Positions 1-5,007 of a stretch of 5,418 nucleotides of DNA are shown in pieces (within the stretch, counting starts at the first letter, position 1; every line of letters begins with the position of its first letter). A program made the position numbers and the translations under genes. The notes under the pieces were generated by a model. That model saw only the letters and a list, made by a program, of their open reading frames with translations, searched no databases and was not told where the DNA came from. The DNA comes from Ruminococcaceae bacterium UBA5396 (GTDB lineage: Bacteria; Bacillota; Clostridia; Oscillospirales; Acutalibacteraceae): contig DHOG01000103.1 in the NCBI GenBank assembly GCA_002410715.1, forward strand, positions 1 through 5,418, read 5' to 3'.

Positions 1-2
1 AC

Positions 3-428
3 CGCGTAACGGAAAACTGGGCGGCGGGTAAACGGACGCACATCTTCATTGATGAGTTCCATGTGGTATTTGAAAACGAACACAGCGGGTCCTTCTTCAA
101 TTCCGCTTGGCGCAGGTTCAGAAAGCGCAACGCCTTCCCCACGGCCATTACACAGAATGTGGAGTACATTCTGGATTCTGTGCTGGCAAGCACCATGCTT
201 TCTAACTCCGAGTTCATCGTCATGCTCAATCAGGCGGCGAGCGACCGCGCAAAGCTGTCCAAGCTGCTGAGCATCTCAAGCGAGCAGATGAGCTATATCA
301 CCAACGCGGATGCGGGCTGCGGCCTGATCAAATACGGCAGTGCGCTCGTGCCATTTATTAACAGGTTTCCACGCCAAACCCGGCTGTATAAATTAATGAC
401 GACCAAACCTGGGGAGGAAACGCTGTAA
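3..428 (+). CDS. VirB4-like conjugal transfer ATPase, C-terminal part (5' end outside window)
   Basis: This is the last 141 residues of an open frame that enters from the left edge, so no start is visible. Near its beginning stands a Walker B motif, hydrophobic THIFIDEFH with the acidic pair at visible residues 17-18. It is followed by the conserved VirB4 tail: a stretch around TQNVEYILDS, then a GCGLIKYGSALVPF segment and a closing FPRQTRLYKLMTTKPGE. VirB4/TraE-type ATPases are the cytoplasmic, membrane-associated motors of type IV secretion and energise pilus-less DNA transfer in Gram-positive conjugative elements. The tail resembles the Tn1549-type family from memory. The cell-wall hydrolase gene that follows is the expected neighbour in such transfer operons. 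The Walker A part is not in the window, so intactness of the whole gene cannot be judged. A shorter reading from the ATG at 63 would begin after Walker B and is not a real start. Confidence 0.88.
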   Translation, partial: RVTENWAAGKRTHIFIDEFHVVFENEHSGSFFNSAWRRFRKRNAFPTAITQNVEYILDSVLASTMLSNSEFIVMLNQAASDRAKLSKLLSISSEQMSYITNADAGCGLIKYGSALVPFINRFPRQTRLYKLMTTKPGEETL

Positions 429-452
429 GCTCCCATTTTACTATTTTGATAT

Positions 453-491
453 GGGCGGGTTGCCGGAGCAGCCCGCCCTGTTCCTTTTTTC
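453..491 (+). terminator. GC-rich hairpin with T-tract between virB4-like gene and hydrolase gene
   Basis: GGGCGGGTTG (453-462) pairs with CAGCCCGCCC (469-478), a 10-bp stem with one G-T wobble around a six-base loop. A T-rich stretch ending in six Ts follows at about 480-490. This has the form of an intrinsic terminator, 24 bases after the VirB4-like stop. It lies inside what should be a continuous transfer operon, so partial termination or transcript end protection is as likely as full stop. It also lies just ahead of the ribosome binding site of the next gene. Confidence 0.7.
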
Positions 492-516
492 GGAGGCTTT
501 ACAGGGAGGTGAGCTT

Positions 517-2226
517 TTGAGTAAAACCATAAAAATCCGCGAAACCAAGCGGGACATTCGCGTACTGGACAAGGCCGGGATCGCCGCCGAGCGCATGAAG
601 GATGCCTTTGTTCGCACGAAGGATGGAACCGCACGGGCACAGCAGGACGAACGGGAATACGCTTCCCCTGCCGAGTACGCCGAGGATAAGATAACTGAGA
701 AGGCAGACAACGCCGTGCATGGAGCCGCCCATCAGATGAAAAAGCAGGGCGACAGGGCTGTAAGAGAGATAAAGGACGCACGGCACCGTGCCGGAGATGC
801 GAAACGGGCGGCGGATTCCACGCACGATGCGGCGGACACTGTTCGCCGTCCCTCCGGCCCTATCAAAAAGCAGGCTTCCGATCTGCCGAAAGAGCAGATG
901 AAAAAGCACGCGCAGGAGAATATACGCCATGCAAGCGCCCGCGCCCGGCAATCGACGGAACGCACCATCAGAACCGCGCAACGGACCGAAAGGACGATTA
1001 AGCAGTCTGCACGGTCTGCGGGAAAAACCGTCAAGTCCACCGCTAAGGGTACGGTGAAAACGGCGCGGAAATCCATCAAGACGGCGCAGAGAACGATTGC
1101 CTTTGTCAAGATGGCGATTGCCGCCATTAAAGGGCTGATTGCGGCTATTGCCGCAGGTGGATGGGTGGCCGTGGTCGTCATTTTGGTGATTGTGCTGGTC
1201 GGTCTTTTACTTGGCTCCATATTCGGTATCTTTTTTTCCAATGAAACGGACGGCCAGCCCATGTCCGAAGCGGTCAGCGAGATCAGCGCCGAATTTCAGG
1301 CCGGGATCGACGCAAAGCTTGAACAGCTTAAGGCGGGCGGCGACTACGATGATGTTAAAATCATTTACGAGGGGGACGGCGACGGAGACAGTGTTCATGT
1401 CAACAACTGGAGCGATGTGCTGGCTGTATACGCAGTCCTGCTAAATACCGACACGGAGGCGGGCACCGAGGTTGTGACCATTACGCCGGAAAAGCTGGAA
1501 AAGCTCAAGGCGTATTTTGAGGATATGAACCGGGTGGCATACAGCACAGAGGTGCAATCCGAAACGTATACCGAGGTAAACGACGAGGGCGAAGAAGAAA
1601 CTGTCACCATTACGACGCTTATCATCCGCGTCCGCGTCACCAGCCTGTCCTATGAGGAAGCGGCGGACTTTTACAATATGAACGGGGAGCAACGTGAGCT
1701 TTTAGACGAGCTGATGCAGCCCGAGTACGCCGCCCTGTTTGCCGCTATCACCGGCGTGGACGTATGGGACGGCGCGAACATGACCGAGATCATATCTGGC
1801 TTGCCCGTGGGCACGACCGGGACGGAGGTGGTCAAAGCCGGGCTGACCAAGGTCGGATGCCCGTATGTATGGGGCGCGAGCGGCCCGAATAAGTTCGACT
1901 GCTCCGGGTTTGCCTATTGGTGCCTTAGCCAGACAAGCTCACCCCTGGGCGCGTCCCGCACCAACGCGGCGGGACAGGCCAAATGGTGCTACGACAACGG
2001 CTATTTGGTGGGTCGGAGCGAGCTTCAGCCCGGCGACCTGGTGTTCTGGCAGAATCTTGGCTGCGAGGGTTGTAGTAGATGGAATGAAATCCACCACGTC
2101 GGCATTTATGTGGGTGACGGCAAGGTCATGGAGGCCAGTTCCTCAAAAGGACGCGTGTTGGTACGTGATCTGTGGGAAAGCGGTAGCTATCCCATATGGG
2201 GCTTTGGACGGCCCTACACAGAATAA
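517..2226 (+). CDS. Membrane-anchored NlpC/P60 (C40) peptidoglycan hydrolase of the conjugation system
   Basis: The product (569 residues) is a likely cell-wall endopeptidase that opens peptidoglycan for the conjugation channel. Residues 1 to about 195 are a cytoplasmic, very Ala/Arg/Lys-rich helical region. About 205-240 is one hydrophobic membrane segment (GGWVAVVVILVIVLVGLLLG). About 243-435 is an acidic linker domain I do not recognise. The C-terminal 135 residues are an NlpC/P60 domain: VWGASGPNKFDCSGF with catalytic Cys462, PGDLVFW, and HHVGIYVGDG with His527. The third catalytic position appears to be Glu539 (VMEASS) rather than the commoner His. No lytic transglycosylase (SLT) domain is present, unlike Tn916 Orf14. 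Start: TTG at 517 has GGGAGGTGAG at 504-513. An in-frame ATG at 451 has no ribosome binding site and would translate the terminator hairpin, so it is rejected. The gene follows the VirB4-like gene in the same direction. Family and role are confident; the transfer role is inferred from context. Confidence 0.9.
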   Translation: MSKTIKIRETKRDIRVLDKAGIAAERMKDAFVRTKDGTARAQQDEREYASPAEYAEDKITEKADNAVHGAAHQMKKQGDRAVREIKDARHRAGDAKRAADSTHDAADTVRRPSGPIKKQASDLPKEQMKKHAQENIRHASARARQSTERTIRTAQRTERTIKQSARSAGKTVKSTAKGTVKTARKSIKTAQRTIAFVKMAIAAIKGLIAAIAAGGWVAVVVILVIVLVGLLLGSIFGIFFSNETDGQPMSEAVSEISAEFQAGIDAKLEQLKAGGDYDDVKIIYEGDGDGDSVHVNNWSDVLAVYAVLLNTDTEAGTEVVTITPEKLEKLKAYFEDMNRVAYSTEVQSETYTEVNDEGEEETVTITTLIIRVRVTSLSYEEAADFYNMNGEQRELLDELMQPEYAALFAAITGVDVWDGANMTEIISGLPVGTTGTEVVKAGLTKVGCPYVWGASGPNKFDCSGFAYWCLSQTSSPLGASRTNAAGQAKWCYDNGYLVGRSELQPGDLVFWQNLGCEGCSRWNEIHHVGIYVGDGKVMEASSSKGRVLVRDLWESGSYPIWGFGRPYTE

Positions 2227-2231
2227 AAGGC

Positions 2232-2306
2232 ACGGCAAAAAGGAAGGCTGGGTGGAAACGCCCAACCTGCCTGCGCCGTCTCTGTATTTTCCTTTTATTT
2301 TTTGCT
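2232..2306 (+). terminator. Compound hairpin plus T-rich tract after the hydrolase gene
   Basis: TGGGTG (2249-2254) and CGCCCA (2259-2264) form a six-pair stem on a GAAA tetraloop, with one G-T pair. It can be extended by AGGC (2245-2248) with GCCT (2269-2272), and by ACGGC (2232-2236) with GCCGT (2275-2279), leaving internal bulges. T-rich sequence follows at about 2284-2303 (TATTTTCCTTTTATTTTTTG). It begins six bases after the hydrolase stop and is a plausible end for the transfer transcript. The T-rich stretch starts a few bases beyond the stem rather than directly at it, so the call is moderate. Confidence 0.55.
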
Positions 2307-2309
2307 ATT

Positions 2310-2523
2310 GATCTAACAGGGCCACCAGATAAGATTTAGATGCTTATACTAAACCTGTACTCCCTTTTTTACGCACCTGTGCTCTTTCCGGGTTTTGAGG
2401 AAAAAGGGATTTCGCCCAGTGATATGCTATTAATCGCTTTTAACAGGGCTGCCTTTTTACCACTCTATCCCATCAGAAAACGTGGTGTTTGTTTACTGTC
2501 GGGCATTGAATATGCTAATATCG
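2310..2523. other. Gene-free stretch between the hydrolase terminator and the XRE pseudogene
   Basis: No frame on either strand holds a convincing gene. The plus-strand frame 2340-2561 (73 codons) has no ribosome binding site and runs into the 3' end of the repressor remnant. All three minus frames carry stops. Visible small structures are a perfect 9-bp inverted repeat, TCCCTTTTT (2361-2369) with AAAAAGGGA (2401-2409); two ACCTGT(A/G)CTC copies 21 bases apart (2354 and 2375); two TAACAGGGC copies (2314 and 2441); and related GATATGCTATTAATCG (2421) and GAATATGCTAATATCG (2509) stretches. This may be a decayed junction between the transfer genes and the cargo. Confidence 0.5.
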
Positions 2524-2873
2524 CTACTCCTTTGCTTCTTTGGCTTCCTGTATTTCCGTAATGGTAGCGGCCACGATAATTAAGTCCGTTTCATCCAGTT
2601 TGTCAAGCTGACTGTCAAGCTGGCGGCGGAGCGTTGTCTTTTCTGCATCTTTAAGTGGATAAAAGAATTGATCTACCGATATATCAAAAGAGTAACAAGC
2701 TCCTAGAAGACCTGAAAGCTTGGATGCTGCCCTTTGTTTTCAATCGACATAATGTAACGGGGGGCAAGGTCAACCTTTTGCGCTAAATCTTCACGCGTCC
2801 AGCCACGTTTTAATCGGGCTTCTTTTATGGCTTGACCTATTGCCATAAAATCGTATTTTTCTTTTATACGCAT
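2524..2873 (-). pseudogene. XRE-family (HTH_3) transcriptional repressor, broken by a stop and a frameshift
   Basis: The intact first part reads [20 protein letters not shown] and onward, with the Cro/CI helix-turn-helix at about residues 12-56: [20 protein letters not shown], then the family signature [13 protein letters not shown]. Codon 57, where relatives carry Tyr as I recall, is TAG (2703-2705). Four codons later (ELVT) one base is missing in a CTTTT run (2686-2690). The next frame then continues cleanly as LFDISVDQFFYPLKDAEK, through RRQLDSQLDKLDETDLIIV to a TAG at 2524-2526. Restoring one base gives a 116-residue protein, the usual size for this family of conjugative-element regulators. 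Start: ATG at 2871-2873 has GAGGGTGA eight bases upstream; the ATG at 2892-2894 lies before that site and is not favoured. The gene diverges from the cargo operon. A 56-residue truncated DNA-binding peptide could still be made. Sequencing error could explain the frameshift but not easily the TAG as well. Confidence 0.87.
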
Positions 2874-2923
2874 AATCATTTCACCCTCTATCATTTTACA
2901 TATCCTATGGCAAAAGCTAAACG

Positions 2924-2929
2924 ATTATA
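2924..2929 (-). promoter_or_regulatory. Candidate -10 box for the XRE repressor remnant
   Basis: On the minus strand these bases read TATAAT, a perfect sigma-A -10 hexamer, about 50 bases upstream of the repressor ATG at 2873. No good -35 box stands at 17 bases; that area is A-rich and overlaps the left arm of the dyad at 2943-2978. A weak interrupted palindrome, TACA...TGTA, covers 2928-2945 beside it. Confidence 0.4.
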
Positions 2930-2942
2930 CAGAGTACATTGT

Positions 2943-2978
2943 GTAGTTTTTAATATCGATTTTAATATTGTAAACTAC
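2943..2978. promoter_or_regulatory. Imperfect 14-bp-arm dyad, likely operator between divergent genes
   Basis: GTAGTTTTTAATAT (2943-2956) and ATATTGTAAACTAC (2965-2978) are inverted copies matching at 12 of 14 positions, separated by eight bases; the outer seven and inner five bases of each arm match perfectly. It lies in the AT-rich gap between the leftward repressor remnant and the rightward cargo operon, overlapping probable promoter elements of both. Such a site suits a dimeric or tetrameric regulator: the XRE protein, the small HTH protein or the OmpR-type regulator. Which one binds cannot be told from sequence. Confidence 0.55.
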
Positions 2979-2996
2979 GGACAACGGTAGTATGCT
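2968..2996 (+). promoter_or_regulatory. Candidate promoter of the HTH-response regulator-kinase operon
   Basis: TTGTAA (2968-2973) and TATGCT (2991-2996) are separated by 17 bases, each matching the sigma-A consensus at four of six positions. The -35 box lies inside the right arm of the dyad, so binding there would block or recruit polymerase. Transcription would start near 3003, leaving almost no leader before the ribosome binding site at 3003-3009, which counts against it. An alternative is TTGTGT (2939-2944) with TAATAT (2963-2968), giving a leader of about 40 bases and placing the whole promoter over the dyad. Confidence 0.35.
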
Positions 2997-3015
2997 TAAA
3001 GTGGAGGTGTTTATA

Positions 3016-3192
3016 ATGGAATATATGACGACAAAGGAAGCAGCGGAAAAATGGGGCGTTTCGGATAGGCGTATATTGCAATATTGCAATACCGGACGCA
3101 TATCGGGTGCAGCAAAAATGGGCAATACATGGATTATTCCCATAGACGCGAAAAAGCCCAAAGACGGGCGCAGAAAGGAGAACCAAGAATGA
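3016..3192 (+). CDS. Small excisionase/MerR-like helix-turn-helix protein
   Basis: The product is a 58-residue basic DNA-binding protein of the HTH_17/excisionase type. Residues 4-31 (MTTKEAAEKWGVSDRRILQY, then CNTGRISGA) form the helix-turn-helix; residues 33-42 (AKMGNTWIIP) match the wing strand that ends in IP in this family. The tail from 43 is Lys/Arg-rich (KKPKDGRRKE). The start is ATG at 3016 with GGAGGTG at 3003-3009, six bases upstream; the ATG at 2992 lies before that site. The TGA overlaps the ATG of the response regulator (ATGA at 3189-3192), so the two are translationally coupled. It may regulate its own operon or act with the response regulator. Relatives include recombination directionality factors, but no integrase is in the window, so a transcription role is the better inference. 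The target is unknown. Confidence 0.82.
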   Translation: MEYMTTKEAAEKWGVSDRRILQYCNTGRISGAAKMGNTWIIPIDAKKPKDGRRKENQE

Positions 3193-3890
3193 GCCAGTTA
3201 TTGCTGCTTGAAGATGATTTAAGCCTGATTGATGGCCTTACCTATTCCCTGAAAAAACAGGGATATGAAATAGATATTGCCCGGACAGTGAAAGAGGCCG
3301 ATAGCCTTTGGAGCGGCGGCAAATATGACCTGTTGATTTTGGATGTTTCTCTGCCCGACGGTTCAGGATTTGATGTATGTAAAAAAGTACGTCAAGTATC
3401 AAAAGTGCCTATCATCTTTCTAACCGCGTCGGACGAGGAAGTGAGCATGATTATGGGGCTTGATATTGGCGGGGACGATTATATTACAAAACCGTTCAAG
3501 TTGGGCGTACTTATTTCGAGGATTAACGCGCTGCTCCGGCGCACAAAAGATTTTAACGGGGCGGGTACGGAAATTACGTCTAATGGCATTACGGTATTGC
3601 TATTGCAAGGGCGGGCGCATAAGGAGAATACCGCACTTGATTTAACAGCGGTGGAATATAAATTACTCTGTCTGTTCATGCAAAATCCGGGGATTATCCT
3701 TACCAAAGAAAAGATACTGGATAGGCTATGGGACAGCAGCGGAAATTTTGTTGATGATAACACGCTGGCGGTATATATCCGCAGGCTACGGACAAAAATC
3801 GAAATAGACCCAGGAAATCCCCAAATGCTCGTGACTATTCGGGGCATGGGCTATAAATGGAATATCACAGGTGGGGACGGTGGAGCATGA
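3189..3890 (+). CDS. OmpR/PhoB-family response regulator
   Basis: The 233-residue product is a cytoplasmic transcription factor activated by phosphorylation. The receiver domain covers about residues 3-118 with acidic pair Asp9-Asp10, phospho-acceptor Asp52 (LLILDVSLPDGSGF), Thr79 (FLTAS) and Lys101 (ITKPF), so all key residues are present. The C-terminal winged helix (about 140-228) shows LTAVEYKLLCLFMQNPG, LTKEKILDRLWD, the recognition segment VDDNTLAVYIRRLRTKI and the closing TIRGMGYKW. The start at 3189 is chosen for AAAGGAG at 3174-3180 and the domain boundary; a frame open from 3084 only reads through the preceding gene. Both ends overlap neighbours by ATGA, with the HTH gene before and the kinase after. 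The likely target is the ABC transporter promoter region and perhaps its own operon. It resembles BceR/CprR/VanR-type regulators; which subgroup cannot be settled by eye. Confidence 0.93.
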   Translation: MSQLLLLEDDLSLIDGLTYSLKKQGYEIDIARTVKEADSLWSGGKYDLLILDVSLPDGSGFDVCKKVRQVSKVPIIFLTASDEEVSMIMGLDIGGDDYITKPFKLGVLISRINALLRRTKDFNGAGTEITSNGITVLLLQGRAHKENTALDLTAVEYKLLCLFMQNPGIILTKEKILDRLWDSSGNFVDDNTLAVYIRRLRTKIEIDPGNPQMLVTIRGMGYKWNITGGDGGA

Positions 3891-4924
3891 GCATTTTTAC
3901 AAACCGGGATATTAAAAAACTCTTTATCGTGCTGTCCTGCGTGTTCGCTGCATTTATCATTCTATCGCAGCTATATTGCTGGTTGTCTGCCAGTGCGCCC
4001 AATTTGATACTTTTCTTATTGTCTTTGCTACTTGCCACAGGGGTTTTAACCGGGTGCTACCTATATTTCCACCGACAACAGCAGATGATTGAAAAAGCCA
4101 TATCACAAATTAACCTGTTTGTCTTAGGTGACAGCGGAGCACGAATTGAAAGCGGAAGCGAGGGCAGTTTATACAAGCTGTTTCATGAAGTCAATAAGCT
4201 GGCGACCACCCTAAACGCCCATGCAGTACGTGAGCAGAACACAAAGGATTTTCTACGCAATACCATATCGGATATTTCCCACCAGTTGAAAACTCCCCTT
4301 GCCGCCTTGAATATCTACAACGGACTTTTACAGGACGATAGCGAGGATTTAACTGCAATGCGAGAGTTTGCGGCAAAATCAGAAAAGGAGCTTGACCGAA
4401 TAGAAACGCTCGTCCAAAATCTTATGAAGATTACGAAGCTGGATGCCGGTTCAATAATCATGGACAAGCATACCCAAAATATTTCTGATATGATGAATGA
4501 CCTGACAGCCCACTTTGAGATACGCGCCGAACAGGAAAACAAAGAAATCATCTTATCAGGCCGGGACGACGAAATGCTGCTTTGTGATAGGGACTGGCTG
4601 ATTGAAGCGGTGAGCAATATAGTCAAAAATGCTCTCGACCATACCGACGCAAATAGCCAAATTCATATTGAGTGGAACAGGCTACCATCTGTTACGCAAA
4701 TCATTATAAAGGACAATGGCAGCGGCATACACCCGGAAGATATATACCATATTTTCAAACGGTTTTACCGTAGCCGGTTTTCAAAGGATACGCAGGGTGT
4801 GGGACTTGGCTTGCCGCTTGCAAAGGCCATTGTGGAAGCCCATGACGGCAGCATAGCGGTGAACAGCGATCCGGGTAACGGCAGCACCTTTGTTTTGAGC
4901 TTTTTGAACCTTACTACATTGTAA
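3887..4924 (+). CDS. Membrane sensor histidine kinase without a large extracellular domain
   Basis: The 345-residue product is the kinase partner of the preceding regulator. Two membrane segments lie at about residues 12-33 and 39-61 with only a few residues between, so there is no room for an external sensor domain. A HAMP-like linker region spans about 62-115. The dimerisation/phosphotransfer domain has His132 in DISHQLKTPLAALN. The ATPase domain shows the N box NIVKN (244-248), DNGSGI starting at Asp276, the F box IFKRFYRS and the G2 box GVGLGLPLAK from 304. All catalytic motifs look intact. The start at 3887 overlaps the regulator stop (ATGA); an earlier in-frame ATG at 3857 is inside the regulator gene. 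Kinases of this compact form (BceS, CprK) commonly respond to membrane-active peptides through a partner ABC transporter, and an ABC ATPase gene follows 83 bases downstream. The ligand is unknown. Confidence 0.92.
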   Translation: MSIFTNRDIKKLFIVLSCVFAAFIILSQLYCWLSASAPNLILFLLSLLLATGVLTGCYLYFHRQQQMIEKAISQINLFVLGDSGARIESGSEGSLYKLFHEVNKLATTLNAHAVREQNTKDFLRNTISDISHQLKTPLAALNIYNGLLQDDSEDLTAMREFAAKSEKELDRIETLVQNLMKITKLDAGSIIMDKHTQNISDMMNDLTAHFEIRAEQENKEIILSGRDDEMLLCDRDWLIEAVSNIVKNALDHTDANSQIHIEWNRLPSVTQIIIKDNGSGIHPEDIYHIFKRFYRSRFSKDTQGVGLGLPLAKAIVEAHDGSIAVNSDPGNGSTFVLSFLNLTTL

Positions 4925-4965
4925 GCTGAAATTCATCTGGGAGTAAGGAACAGATGATAAGATAC

Positions 4966-4995
4966 TTTTAAAACAACGGTTAAGTTGTTTTGGAA
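4966..4995 (+). promoter_or_regulatory. Hairpin/dyad just ahead of the ABC transporter ribosome binding site
   Basis: AAAACAAC (4970-4977) and GTTGTTTT (4984-4991) are a perfect 8-bp inverted repeat around GGTTAA. Adding two wobble and two A-T pairs, the stem could reach 4966-4995 and touch the start of the AAAGGAG ribosome binding site (4994-5000). It could act as an operator for the response regulator in a separate transporter promoter, or as an RNA stem that tunes translation. It lacks the GC-rich stem of an ordinary terminator. I saw no convincing -35/-10 pair in the gap. Confidence 0.45.
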
Positions 4996-5007
4996 AGGAG
5001 TGATATC

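Noticed and set aside
451..516. ATG at 451 as the start of the NlpC/P60 protein
   Set aside because: It would place codons across the terminator hairpin and has no ribosome binding site, whereas TTG 517 has GGGAGGTGAG at the right distance and gives a family-like N-terminus (SKTIKIRETKRD).
293..1262. Long minus-strand frames opposite the VirB4-like and hydrolase genes
   Set aside because: They are antisense shadows of GC-rich coding sequence, with no recognisable domain and no ribosome binding site support.
2340..2561. 73-codon plus-strand open frame
   Set aside because: There is no ribosome binding site, the composition is not gene-like, and it overlaps the 3' end of the XRE remnant on the other strand, whose reading is far better supported.
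2524..2873. Amber suppression or programmed frameshifting in the XRE gene
   Set aside because: The TAG and the frameshift are separate events and no slippery heptamer with a downstream structure is evident; simple decay explains both.
2928..2945. Second palindrome TACA...TGTA near the repressor -10 box
   Set aside because: Only about 12 of 18 positions are symmetric and the sequence is AT-rich, so it is not strong enough for a separate operator call.
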